Assembly (NCBI RefSeq): GCF_000003815.2
Contig: NC_049983.1
Location: 23,709,096 to 23,773,095, forward strand
DNA: 64,000 nt
Reading direction: 5' to 3'
DNA from: Branchiostoma floridae
Taxonomy: Eukaryota; Chordata; Leptocardii; Amphioxiformes; Branchiostomatidae
The notes beneath the pieces were generated by a model, which had not been told where the DNA came from, made no database searches, and saw only the letters and a program-made list of their open reading frames with translations. Below are positions 10,201 to 18,769 of this stretch, piece by piece (positions within the stretch are counted from its first letter, which is position 1; each line of letters begins with the position of its first letter). Both the position numbers and the translations under genes were made by a program.

Positions 10201-12884
10201 AAATGTAATGCTTTTTTGTGAAGATTGTATAAAAAGTCTAGGAATGACAAAATTTCCCTCAGATTTTTTGCAATGACAAATTTTTATTTCACTGTAATTT
10301 GGTTTCAATGGAAACAATGGGCACAGTTTAAGTTAGACGTATAAACTAGTTATTATCTCCAACTTCAATGTCATATAAACATGTGATACGTGAGGAAACA
10401 CACATAGTACACATACATGTATATAGTAACTTCCTTTGCAGGTAGTGGCAACAAAAATCAATGGTAATTCCTGCCAATGTCTTGGTTTATATTTTACTGT
10501 TACATACCTGATGTTATGTCCTGAGAATTTTACCAGAATCAATTGTGATTACATGTTTGTTTATGTTTAATGTTCATTCATGCTTGTCAGGGGACAGTAA
10601 GAGGACTGATGGCCACCATCCTGACACATCAAAACCTCAAGCCAGGTCTGGAGGCGTGCAAACTGAATCCAGTGCCCAAGGTACTGATGCGCCATGGTGC
10701 GCTGCATTGCCCTCCCAAATCTCAGTCATACCGTCAATGCATACTAGAAGACTTTACCAATGTACATCTAATGTCTGACTGAAGGATATAGAACGTAAAC
10801 CCAATAGAATTACATCTGATATCCGTGGGTTATGCAAACCTATGCACTTGCACTTGATCCCGACAGCTCAATCCTGATCACAATTACTCACAGTTCCTCT
10901 CCTTCTCTCTCTGTTCTCTCTCTTCTGCTTCCCTCTCCTTCTCTCTCTCTTCTTGAGTGAGTCCTCGCCTACATTTTGCCGTCAGCGATGATCCCACTTC
11001 TGACACCACGTGTCAGGAGGCGCGAGACTGAAGTGTACTCTTGAACTTCTTTAATCCATGAAATCCTACTAAATCCAGTACTAGTGACTCAGGGCTAGAC
11101 CTTCTCCTGGCTCTCACAACCCTGGAGTGAAGCTCTGGTCTCTATCTCCAGTTTTTCTAGGTCACTAGCGGGCCAAACTAAATCTTTATCAGTGACCCCG
11201 TCCCATCTCATCACAGTGTTCTTCAGAATTTTTATGAAGCCTTTTCAACTTAACCGGTAATCGGTACTATCCTTACCCCAGAAGGAGCACGTGAGACCGG
11301 TGGTGCTCAGCCAGCAGATTCCGCCACTCAACCACCCAGAGGTCCAGCAGGGGCTGAAGGACCTGCCTCTCAGAAAGAGGGTGAGGTTACTATACTTTTT
11401 GTGAATTGCAGGAAGAATATCTTCTTGGTGGAAATCTATGTGTGTATCAAAATTTGAACAAAATCATGTTATTTTGCTACTTCAGGTACTGAAAGTCTGG
11501 GTTTTAACATTCAATATTTGCTTTTCCATGTAAACGATGAGAACGAGACCTTGACCCCTCATCCATTTGCCAGATGGCGTGAACAATGGTTTTGAAAGGA
11601 GCAAAAGTATTTTCCATTAATTTTCTTACCCTTTGTTTTTTGTGGTTTGCAGAGGGCTTTAAAGCGCCAGTAGTCCTATTCGTCAATGACGAGTATGGGA
11701 CTTCCAAGGGGGGGATTTCTACTATCAACAGCCAGATGGTCCAAACCCTGACCGCAACCAATGCAGTCGTGTACAACACTGCCCTGCGTGTGCCAAAACG
11801 AGACCAGGAGACAGCAGACAGAGACGGCGTCCAACTGATACAGCCAGTTCAACAAGACGAAGAGTCTGTGCCAACGCTAGACTGGCTAACTAAGTACCAC
11901 AGTGTCCACTTCCCGAATCTCCCACAGGACGTCACCTGCATCATCGGCCACGCCGACATCACAGATACGGCGGCACGAAACATCTGGGATCAACGCTATC
12001 CACATGCAGACCTCGTGACGATCACCCACGTCATACCAGAGGATACAGAGTACTACAAGGGAGGGCGGAAGGCCATGAAGGCTTGGGAGAAAGAGAAGGA
12101 TATGCTTGATAAAATCAACAACGTAAAGGCAGCCTTCTCTGTGGGCAAGCGGATCTTCGAACACTGTGACAACATGTACAGGGGAGAGAAGAAACCACAG
12201 AGCCACTACATCTTCCTCCCGAAGCCATCCGAGATGTTCCTGGCCACCACAGTTCGACCTGGGGGACAGCAGAAGGTCGTCCTCTCCATCGGCAGGGTGA
12301 GGAAGGTGGAGAAGCTGAAAGGTCATGACCTCATAGCACAGTCCATGGGTGAAGTAGCAAAGGAAGTCAGGAACGTCCGGTTGCGCGTGCGCGGTATCAG
12401 CGAGGATGACTTCGAGACAAGCAAGAAGATCTTGGAGGACAACCTGAAGAGTGGCAAACTGAACCCCACCCTCCTGCCGTACGGAACACAGGAGGACATC
12501 TTGGAGGACATGATGACAGCCCACCTGGTGCTGATGCCGTCCCGCTGCGAGCCGTTCGGGCTGGTCGGCCTTGAGGCCATTGCAGCTGGCATTCCCGTCC
12601 TCATCTCCGACAAGACCGGCCTGGCAGACTTGATCCTCGACCTGATCGAACAGGGGAAGCTCCACCCGGACCACAAACGCGTCATCGTGGAGACAAATGT
12701 GAACGACACCGATCCTGAGGGAGACGTACGGAGGTGGGCAAGCAAGATCGTGGACATCCTCAAGTACAGTGACTCGGAGTTCGAGAAAGCTGCCCGGTTC
12801 AAGCAGGAGCTCGTGGAGTCCAAGTACTGGGAGGAATCCCACTGCAACTTCCTGCAAGCCTGCGGCATTCCGGCAGAGCAGTAG
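443..12884 (+). CDS. Giant CARD-Roc-COR-TIR-ZU5/UPA-glycosyltransferase receptor-like protein (gene 1, 5' incomplete)
   Basis: Seventeen exons read as one gene: 443-1225, 1698-1952, 2087-2137, 2649-3719, 3932-4035, 4320-5533, 5841-5899, 6134-6394, 7125-7537, 7831-7852, 8075-8239, 8540-8620, 9042-9934, 10159-10177, 10591-10680, 11282-11380, 11653-12884. All donors and acceptors are GT/AG, phases match at every junction (mostly phase 1), and the total is an exact number of codons, about 2,270 to the stop TAG. Domain order: two CARDs and half a third (residues 34-261), Roc with P-loop GQFRSGKS (301-308), DFGGQ (669-673) and THKD (748-751), COR (756-1160), helical domain (1180-1266), TIR (1267-1404), DED-like (1405-1494), ZU5-UPA (1494-1791), linker, glycosyltransferase (1861-2270). 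Death-fold, Roc-COR, TIR and ZU5-UPA modules are typical of intracellular innate-immune signalling proteins; the function of the assembly is inference. The donors at 1953 and 8621 are weak, and the gene could be two genes if a linker exon is wrong, though phase agreement argues against that. Confidence 0.8.
1698..4035 (+). CDS. Roc GTPase domain of gene 1 (exons 2-5)
   Basis: Four exons (1698-1952, 2087-2137, 2649-3719, 3932-4035) assemble a Ras-of-complex-proteins domain. The P-loop GQFRSGKS is encoded at 1814-1837, the switch II motif WDFGGQ at 3560-3577, and the guanine-specificity motif THKD at 4012-4023 after a hydrophobic VIIVL strand. All three canonical nucleotide-binding motifs are intact, so GTP binding is expected. 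The domain is much longer than a usual Roc (about 200 residues) because exon 4 contains a 13-residue tandem repeat between switch I and switch II. Joined to COR in the next exon, this is a Roco protein. Confidence 0.85.
2684..3385 (+). repeat. 39-bp coding minisatellite (13-residue repeat) inside the Roc domain
   Basis: Eighteen full 39-bp units plus a partial one encode DSPSQEHQGQPQP with alternatives ending QPLS, QPPP or QPEP. The unit length is a multiple of three, so frame is kept at any copy number, and the neighbouring frames and the antisense strand also stay open. The encoded segment (residues 376-609) is Pro/Gln/Ser-rich and should be unstructured. It sits in the loop between the P-loop region and switch II of the GTPase. 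Higher-order alternation of the QPQP and QPLS unit types suggests growth by unequal exchange of two-unit blocks. Confidence 0.95.
4320..5533 (+). CDS. COR domain exon of gene 1
   Basis: A single large exon (phase 0 in, phase 2 out) of about 404 codons follows directly on the THKD exon, as expected for the C-terminal-of-Roc dimerisation domain. Recognisable COR features are the helical start ending in IPISWLHL, the winged-helix segment TLAMVLTFFHDRGDIIFFDE, a basic KKKKQQRG loop, and the following segment with LYFVFSEKFLPSGMFCRL. In Roco proteins COR dimerises and couples nucleotide state to output domains. The winged-helix and FLPSGMFCRL segments match what is known of LRRK and other Roco proteins. 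Confidence 0.85.
5841..6394 (+). CDS. Post-COR exons: short linker and small helical (effector-associated-like) domain
   Basis: Exon 5841-5899 is a 20-codon linker; exon 6134-6394 encodes about 87 residues. The second half of the latter (LTPKDRVNNLVRLVENRCLL followed by GAAVEMCCPEF) has the pattern of the last helices of effector-associated or other death-like domains, which recruit partners in multi-domain signalling proteins. The family assignment is inference from helix spacing; a novel small domain is equally possible. Splice phases fit the neighbours (2 to 1, then 1 to 1). Confidence 0.55.
6395..7124. other. Intron with ribozyme-like fold, homopolymer runs and hairpin
   Basis: Intron 8 of gene 1. 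It holds a mixed poly-C/poly-A run (6561-6588), a hammerhead-like fold on the - strand (6647-6688), a short hairpin with arms TAGCTCCTG/CAGGAGCTA near 6902-6933, and a run of about 20 G at 6947-6966. The G run is followed by intronic sequence and then a normal acceptor before the TIR exon. An open frame crosses the intron but has no coding character. Confidence 0.6.
6647..6688 (-). other. Hammerhead-ribozyme-like fold, probably from a Penelope-like element
   Basis: Read on the - strand: GTCA, CTGACGA, A, stem GGAAAG with six-base loop TGGATT and return strand CTTTCC, then GAAAC, GTC, TGAC. This matches the hammerhead core order CUGANGA, stem II, GAAA, and a GUC cleavage site flanked by stem I (GTCA/TGAC). 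It departs from the textbook fold in two ways: an extra A before stem II, and no loop on stem III, which would be the palindrome ACGT. Penelope-like retroelements are known to carry short hammerhead motifs. Activity is not implied. Confidence 0.45.
7125..7537 (+). CDS. TIR domain exon of gene 1
   Basis: One exon (phase 1 in, phase 0 out) encodes a complete TIR-like domain of about 137 residues. The visible alternation is strand A KEVVILHTDDY, helix A ending SPLQTAASESGL, strand B SCHTEII, helix B SITEKTVKLLLNTNN, strand C RMVLLVITPQTL, the helix C segment HHEHWSNLDYEF, and strand D LLLPILLYP. It corresponds to the TIR_2 type. The canonical BB-loop RDxxPG is absent, and which acidic residue might serve as an NADase glutamate (the E of LDYEF is a candidate) is unclear. 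TIR domains act as homotypic adaptors or as NAD-cleaving enzymes. Confidence 0.8.
7831..8620 (+). CDS. DED-like death-fold segment (exons 10-12)
   Basis: Exons 7831-7852 (22 nt), 8075-8239 and 8540-8620 join in phase. The joined segment has the DED pattern: a first helix LGSIFDQLDETDVRLLQRVW, then HDVMRAKVKSGYISTGDLG across the junction, and a closing LEKDMMAAG helix. The phrase GYISTGDL resembles the turn before helix 5 of death-effector domains. DEDs recruit other DED proteins such as FADD or caspase-8. The call rests on pattern only. The acceptor chosen at 8074 (CCTCTTAG) is the one that gives phase 1; a nearby CAG at 8081 would break the frame. Confidence 0.55.
9042..9934 (+). CDS. ZU5-UPA (FIIND-like) exon of gene 1
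   Basis: One exon of about 298 codons. The first half is a ZU5 domain: GPTGGEMEISGFAKLVVPPG is the signature glycine-rich strand and VPPG turn, followed by DTAVSISIADI and a later FSPAVDVN strand. The second half has the length and strand pattern of a UPA domain (YRPGFEVCGSNKAMFDLYH). ZU5 plus UPA occurs in UNC5, PIDD and ankyrins and makes up the FIIND of NLRP1 and CARD8, where cleavage at HF-S in the ZU5 end releases the C-terminal part. Here the corresponding place reads HTFCP (residues 1643-1647), so the consensus serine is replaced; cleavage cannot be assumed. Confidence 0.8.
10159..11380 (+). CDS. Linker micro-exons between ZU5-UPA and glycosyltransferase
   Basis: Three short exons: 10159-10177 (19 nt), 10591-10680 and 11282-11380. 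They encode a polar linker of about 70 residues rich in Ser, Gly, Pro, Gln and Ala, with no domain. Donors and acceptors are normal and all later junctions are phase 1, matching the glycosyltransferase exon. The role is presumably a flexible tether. The third exon is the least certain because it rests only on open frame, splice sites and phase. Confidence 0.55.
11653..12884 (+). CDS. GT4-type glycosyltransferase domain, terminal exon of gene 1
   Basis: A single exon encodes about 410 residues to the stop TAG. The N-terminal Rossmann half begins PVVLFVNDEYGTSKGGIST, the usual GG-I-S acceptor loop of GT-B enzymes. The C-terminal half has the donor-side strand VVLSIGRVRKVEKLKG, then LLPYGTQEDI, LVLMPSRCEPFGLVGLEA with the EX7E motif intact (E at 12549 and E at 12573), and GIPVLISDKTGLADLI. 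These are the landmarks of family GT4 (glycogen synthase or PimA-like). No signal peptide or membrane segment is seen, so the domain should be cytosolic. Similar C-terminal glycosyltransferase fusions were reported in coral NLR-like proteins. The acceptor is unknown. Confidence 0.88.
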
Positions 12885-12887
12885 AGG

Positions 12888-13281
12888 TGTACTGAAGCCA
12901 TCCGAGATGTTCCTGGCCACCACATTTTGATCTTGGAGACAGCAGAAGCTCCTGCTGGCCATCGGCAGGGTGAGGAAAGTTGAGAAACGGAAAGGTCCTG
13001 ACCTCGCAGCACAGACCTGCCTGGCAGACATGATCAGCGACCTGATCCAGCCAGAACACAGGCACGTCATCGTGAAGACGACCGTGAACGACTCCGATAT
13101 TGCAGGAGATGCAAAGAGATGGGCGAGCAAAACCATCGACATCCTCAAGTACAGCAACTCAGAGTTCGAGAAAGCTGCCAAGTTCAAGCTGGAGTTGGTG
13201 GAGTCCAGTTTCTGGGAGGAAACCCGCCGCAACTTCCTGCAGGCCTGCGGCATCCCGGCTCTGACCTCTGCAGATCTGTAG
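12888..13281 (+). pseudogene. Decayed partial second glycosyltransferase copy
   Basis: Just after the stop of gene 1 the DNA again resembles the glycosyltransferase exon: the MFLATT segment, the IGRVRKVEKRKG strand, then directly the DMISDLI segment and the terminal LELVESSFWEETRRNFL region. An in-frame TGA interrupts it near 12927, and the stretch that would carry the EX7E motif is deleted. It has no start or splice acceptor of its own and is probably transcribed as 3' UTR of gene 1. The equivalent position after gene 2 holds a differently deleted fragment. Confidence 0.8.
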
Positions 13282-14208
13282 AGGTCAATGGGCAACAGTG
13301 GATGAGATGAAGTACTTTGATTAATTTGACCAGTTTGTACAGTGAAGAATTGTTTCTGTTAGGACAGTTGTTTTTGCCAGAACAGTCCTATTCCCTTAAT
13401 TTCTGCTCAAATGTGAAAAATTGAGATTATATGCTTTGTATGCATAGCATATACTGGTATTCAGACTGATACATTGACCAAAGTAGCATCCTATAGTGCC
13501 AGGTGTGTAAATGTAAATGCGGCAACTCTGAAGTTGCTACTCCAGCTTTGGAGGAAGATAATCTTTCCTGGACCTATCTTAGATCCCCTGTAATCATGGG
13601 ACACAGTTGTTGCCATATAGATATAAGATGTAAAACATTTTGTAATTTTGGATTGTTTGCCTCCTTAAGATGCAAAAATGTATTTGCAAAAGGATGTAAT
13701 TATAAGTGAGCTTCATGAGCATACCATGGCCACAGGTTTGCAAAGCACATGTAAATGATATGATGTAAAATTACCTGCTGTTTTGTAGGCAGTGAAAGAC
13801 TGCTGACTGTTGACATCTTCCTTCAATCATCCGTATGTAAATATTTTTTTTTTGTATTGTATAGATGTTTTTGTTACATAAATGGCTGTAAATGATTCAT
13901 AGTGTACATCTGTGCCATATAAAGATGTAAAACGCAATTTTTGTGAATGCTATTTTTTCCATAGACAGATATTGGAGCCATCTGATTTTGTTATTGTTCA
14001 CAGAAGCCTGAAACAGTTTACTTTCATTCTTTAGTACCTGTGCACAAATAATGGCTGCTCACCTGAATTTTCAAAATATGATTTAAATGTAATGCTACAG
14101 TATTATTGCACTATCATCATGATGTTTACTATCTATAAGAAAAACATTAACACAAAGTGGTAACATGTAACATTTCCGCCAATTCTTGCATTCAAAGAGA
14201 ACCGTTTC
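13282..14208. other. 3' untranslated region of gene 1
   Basis: AT-rich sequence without coding character runs to the poly(A) signal. Its second half (from GCACATGTAAATGATATG near 13746) is clearly related to 47690-48170 after gene 2, so the two genes share a homologous 3' UTR. Confidence 0.6.
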
Positions 14209-14214
14209 AATAAA
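14209..14214 (+). terminator. AATAAA poly(A) signal of gene 1
   Basis: AATAAA lies in TTTCAATAAACATCA, about 1.3 kb past the stop. The same heptamer context occurs at 48170 after gene 2, and both precede a minisatellite by 60-70 bp. Conservation in the paralogous unit supports use. Confidence 0.6.
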
Positions 14215-14268
14215 CATCACAACTGAAACGTTAGCTTCGTCTGTCATCACAATAGAAAGAGGCTTCAG

Positions 14269-15162
14269 CGTCCCCGGTGCTGAATTGCAGTCACACTAAC
14301 AGTACCGTCCCTGTTGCCGAATTGCAGTCACACTAACAGTGCCGTCCCTGATGCTGAATTGCAGTCACACTAACAGTACCGTCCCTGTTGCCGAATTGCA
14401 GTCACACTAACAGTACCGTCCCTTTTGCTGAATTGCAGTCACACTTACAATACCGTCCCTGGTGCTGAATTGCAGTCACACTTACAATACCGTCCCTGGT
14501 GCTGAATTGCAGTCACACTAACAGTACCGTCCCTGGTGCTGAATTGCAGTCACACTTACAATACCGTCCCTGGTGCTGAATTGCTGTCACACTAACAGTA
14601 TCGCCCCCGAATTGCAATCACACTAAGAGTACCGTCCCTGGTGCTGAATTGCAGTCACACCAACAATGCTGTCCCTTGTGCTGAATTGCAGTCACACTAA
14701 CAATACCGTCCCTGGTGCTGAATTGCAGTCACACTAACAGTAGCGTCCCTGGTGCTGAATTACAGTCTCACTAACAGTACCGTCCCTGTTGCAGAATTGC
14801 AGTCACACTAACAGTACCGTCCCTGGTGCTTAATTGCAGTCCTTCTAACAGTACCGTCCCTGGTGCTGAATTGCAGTCACACAAACAGTGCTGTCCCTGG
14901 TTCTGAATTGCAGTAAAACTAACTGTACCATCCCGAATGCTGAATTGCAGTCACACTAACAGTACCGTCCCTGGTGCTGAATTGCAGTCACACAAACAGT
15001 GCCGTCCCTGGTGCTGAATTGCAGTCACACTAACAGTGCTGTCCCTGGTTCAGAATTGCACTCAAACTAACTGTATCATCCCGAATGCTGAATTGCAGTC
15101 ACACTTACAGTACCGTCCCTGGCGCAGAATTATAATGACACTAACCATCATAGTGTTGAATT
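14269..15162 (+). repeat. 37-bp minisatellite, array A
   Basis: About two dozen degenerate copies of a 37-bp unit containing GCTGAATTGCAGTCACAC followed by TAACAGTACCGTCCCTGGT. The unit length is not a multiple of three and the array is not coding. A longer and more homogeneous array of the same unit lies at 48232-49440, in the same position relative to the paralogous gene. Confidence 0.95.
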
Positions 15163-16164
15163 GCAGTTATACTTATGCTGCTATACACGCCACACACGAT
15201 ACAGCATTCCTCATTGAGCTGCACACATGCACACATACTAATGTCATTGCATCACCACCACTGCAACAACTTATTAGGTGCACCTAGCTTTAATATACAT
15301 TTCCAACAAAACTTCTAAATTTCTGTCGTGGTGGCTCCCGTTGGTAACACTGGTTAATAAGAAGCACAGATAAGTACGAAACTTAGCCTAAAATAAATTT
15401 TCTTCCATCGTCAGACATTCACATTCTAAAGCGAAAGAAAGAGTGATGTATAATGATAGAACTGATGGATTTAATAACAAATTTAAGTGGATAATCTTAT
15501 TGTAATGTAGCAGTTAAGCACCAATTTTAAACAACAAGTACTATTATAGTAGTTTTAAAGAATTGTAGATATGTTATATTTTAGAGCTGTATTTGTCTTA
15601 GACGTCTGTTAGTGTTTCAGTCCGAGTTGTATTACTTTGTTGAACAGCGCAATTCAATTAACTACATGTACATTCAGTTAACTGCTAGACTCCCATTTGA
15701 ATGTTCGAATCAATAAAAACCAAATCATCAAACCGTGTTCTATTTTATCTATACCATACCCACTGGAGAAAACACACGTCTCAATATTTGCAATATGTGC
15801 CAGGAGTTGAAAAAAATATCTAGCACCCTACTCTATCACACAGGAAAACCCACATCATGGGTATTTGTATGACAACAGTGAGGATTATCATGCATCTTTA
15901 TCAAAAACCACTAACTATATACAGTAATTTATAGATTTTCATGGGACACTACATTTTACCTACACAGTACGCCAATCTAAAGGCGATTGATTTATGTACA
16001 GTTTACAGTAAATGTTGTGGTGAATCAAATTTCATGCTGCATATCATCACATTGTTATCACTTTCAAAAAAAATGTTACGTGAAACCGAAGGTCAAGTTT
16101 GATCATGATTCTCCCATGGCAAATTCTCCGACTTCTTTTCGCAGACACTGGCAGACAATGGTGT
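15163..16164. other. Intergenic sequence with a dispersed repeat copy
   Basis: No gene seen. Positions 15725-15905 hold one member of a repeat family (ACTGGAGAAAACACACGTCTC motif) that recurs at 21290-21440, 49440-49700 and 56580-56760. Confidence 0.5.
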
Positions 16165-18649
16165 TCAGCACTTCCCTGTACGCGCACGGTTGGCTGCAAT
16201 CAAAGAGTTAAAAAGCTTATTGATCAATTTGCATTGTAGAGGTTATTTGCATTGATTTGATTTCACAAAAATCTGCAAAAAACATGACATTGAGATGTAG
16301 GACCTTCACTGTACATATCTAGGAACATTATATATTCACTGTCATTGGCTAGAACTGAAATAATATCTTTGAAATTTATTTATTTATGTTATTTTTACCC
16401 AGGGTGGCCTACTTCAGTGATTTACACTACTTTGCAGTGGGGCTATGCATTACATAAATTGAAATGAAACATGTACATATGGTGACATACAAACAGAAAA
16501 CTAACATACAATAAATAACTCATGCATGTGTGATAATTGTGGCCTTACGCACTTGCAAATCAAAATATCAATTTAGAAGGTCTCACCTTTTTTCTTGCGA
16601 TGCCAATTTGACGTAGTTACAACAACAACAATAATAACGACAATGACACCACTCAGACCTCCTATAATCCCTCCGATTTGCGCGCCTGAAGGTCCTACAA
16701 ATAAACGGAAAATAGAGTTTCAAAAACATAGAACACGTGACTCAGTGAGCAGTGGATCATAGGTTACAGGAAGTCACCGAGTCACGTGTTCTATCTGTTT
16801 AACGTGACATTACGACAGCAGTGGATTGTTCATTCTTTGACAAAGACAGATGCTGTGCAGTCGAAAATTTGGATGAGTCCATTTTTTGTGTTGGAAATTA
16901 CAGTTCAACAATTTCAAGATTGACTTCTACTAACACAGATGAACTTTCAAGTTTTAACTTAAAAGTTGATCCCATACCTCTGATACATGACAAAATGGTT
17001 GTAGGTTAATAAGAGTATTCAATCATATATATTGTCATATATCAGTAAACAACATCGGCTAATTTGTGCAGACAGTTTCAATAGTTTGAAATGAAATAAA
17101 AGCTAAATTCTTTGTGTCTGGGTCAGGGTAGCAACGTTCAACACACCCACCTGAACTTGGAGGATCAGTCGACACAGGAGGTGGAGTTGTTGTACCGTTA
17201 GGGGCTGGAATAGATATGTTTAACAGCGTTATCGTATTTATAATAATTGCTTGATTAAGTATCTATATCTATATAGCCGATATAACCGCCCTTCGGCGTA
17301 ACACACCAGCTTCGCCCTTCGCTGAGAAAGATTGATTATCATACTGGTGTTGTTGTACCATTAGGAGCTGGAATAGATATGTTTAACAGCGTTATAATGA
17401 TTATAATGATTGCTTACAAAACGTCAGACAAAAAAGTAAGATTGATTCTCATACTGGAACAATGCAGTAACTGAAAACATCGTCTAAAATAGGTTTGGTT
17501 TGGTTTGGTTTGATACAGATCTCCATTAGTGACTGATATGTCACTTATTAATTCTTCCTTGGAGTCACTGGGATTCTAGAAGGAAGGATTTGCACCATCG
17601 CCCACCGCATATCGCACGTGTGGTGGGTTCTTTAACGTGCATGGGGTGTGGCTGCTCCCCAAACACGGGACCTCCATTTAACGTCTTATCCGAGGGACAG
17701 CCCTAGCCGAAGCTAGGTACTCATTTTAAGCTGAGTAATCTCAATCAAAATCAAATACTGAACAATATCCTCTGTGAGGGTCAAGTAAGGAAAGCCGCGT
17801 ACAGTGCCTTTTCCAAGGGCGCAAGATCGGCGACACGGCAGGATTCGAATTCGAGACCTCTTGGTCCCGAGCCAAACAAATTTGCGTAATACAGAACAAA
17901 AGATACGCCCCAATGCCCTGAGAGAATGACCTCGGTTCCATTGCGACCTAGAGGTCGTTTTCACGTTTTCTGTCTGTCTGTACTTTCTTGTGTTTCTTAC
18001 ACAGTTCCATGACTATAATCTCACCTGTTCCTGATGTAAAAGACATTGCATACTATTATAAACACTAAGTTATATATAAGGTTACATGCATCGTTTGCAG
18101 TCCAAATAAATTAAGAACAAAAACACTAAATACGATTAAGTTATCTACCTGGCTTCCAAGTCTCTACTTCTAAGGTATTCAAATTCCCACACCTAGAAAT
18201 TGCTGTTGGCTTTCAAACACCTATCTACGTAATTTGTAGCAAGGTGACCAATGCAAATTTGGCGCAATTGCTTTCCTTGATTTAGCGTAATAAGTAGGGT
18301 GTTCTGCTGAATTCAGCGTTAATCGTTGTCAGGACCCCCCATGCAGACGATCGTGATCCTCCTTTGTCGATCGCGTGACCGCGATTATTCTCACCTGCGA
18401 TTTTCACAAACGGCAAGACATGTTACAGAACTGAGTGTAGACAAGGTTCTGGATGGCAAGTTTCTCTCTCCGTCAAAAGAAAATGTAATTTTGTACGACT
18501 ATGCTGAGAGTACCTTTAATATATGCTGCCGCAAAGTTATCGTAGGAAGACTGTAACTCACCGATAGTCATAGAGAACGCCAGCTGTACCAGCACCATCA
18601 GGGCTGCTGTCACAAGGAGTGGGCGGGTGTAACGAAACGCGGCGGCCAT
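16165..18649 (-). CDS. Small type I membrane protein, copy A
   Basis: Four exons on the - strand: 18562-18649, 17151-17204, 16587-16694, 16165-16193, all phase 1, total 279 nt, 92 residues and a stop. Exon 1 encodes a signal peptide: MAAAF, a few basic residues, then the hydrophobic core PLLVTAALMVLVQLAFS. Exon 2 is a Pro/Thr/Ser stalk (PNGTTTPPPVSTDPPSS) with one N-glycosylation sequon. Exon 3 encodes a transmembrane helix with glycine pairs (IGGIIGGLSG, then VIVVIIVVVV) followed by the stop-transfer tail HRKKK. Exon 4 adds a basic tail ending in Cys. Splice sites and exon layout recur in copy B at 50410-53185. No family is recognised. An extra ectodomain exon in the 1.3-kb first intron cannot be excluded; a 6-nt candidate (GAACAG) sits near 18025. 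Confidence 0.65.
16728..16794. repeat. Imperfect hairpin in intron of the small membrane-protein gene
   Basis: Arms ATAGAACACGTGACTCAGTG and its near-complement CACCGAGTCACGTGTTCTAT enclose about 27 bp. Both arms carry the E-box CACGTG. The same hairpin is at 50962-51028 in copy B, where one arm has lost the E-box. Confidence 0.75.
17342..17395 (-). pseudogene. Decayed duplicate of the stalk exon
   Basis: On the - strand an acceptor-like CTATTCCAG is followed by a repeat of the stalk exon's start (PNGTTTP) that then runs into a stop and lacks the donor. Copy B of the gene has further duplicates of this exon between 51533 and 51910, so the stalk exon has been tandemly duplicated. Confidence 0.55.
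17575..17900 (-). repeat. tRNA-derived SINE in intron 1 of copy A
   Basis: It contains the family landmarks GGACCTCCATTTAACGTC, CCTAGCCGAAGCTAGGTACT, CAAGGGCGCAAGATCGG and, at the far end, GGATTCGAATTCGAGACC, which on the - strand is a tRNA B-box-like GGTCTCGAATTCGAATCC. The related copy at 61385 shows the A-box end as well. Confidence 0.7.
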
Positions 18650-18763
18650 TTTTGCTCGTCTTCTCGGAGTCAGTAGTCCTGTTTGTCAGCAAACCCAGTC
18701 AGTAGTTCCTTCAGCTATGCGTGGATTCACCTGGCAGTGCCCTGGATGAGTTTGCATCGTTCT

Positions 18764-18769
18764 TATATA
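18764..18769 (-). promoter_or_regulatory. TATA box of small membrane-protein gene, copy A
   Basis: On the - strand GGGTATATAAGAACG lies about 115 bp before the ATG at 18649. The element and surroundings are conserved in copy B (53300-53305). Farther up, a GGGCGTGGC motif near 18825 and an inverted CCAAT (GGCCAATCAG near 18941) are also kept in copy B. Confidence 0.6.

Noticed and set aside
11886-13295. 469-codon open frame on the - strand
   Set aside because: It lies exactly opposite the glycosyltransferase exon and its fragment. The + strand has domain motifs, and the antisense frame shows none.
14269-15162. CRISPR-like array
   Set aside because: The units are contiguous 37-bp repeats without unique spacers, in animal DNA: a minisatellite.
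18326-18556. 76-codon + frame conserved at 52860-53204
   Set aside because: It lies in the intron of the - strand membrane-protein gene. Its conservation is explained by the near-identity of the whole intron between units.
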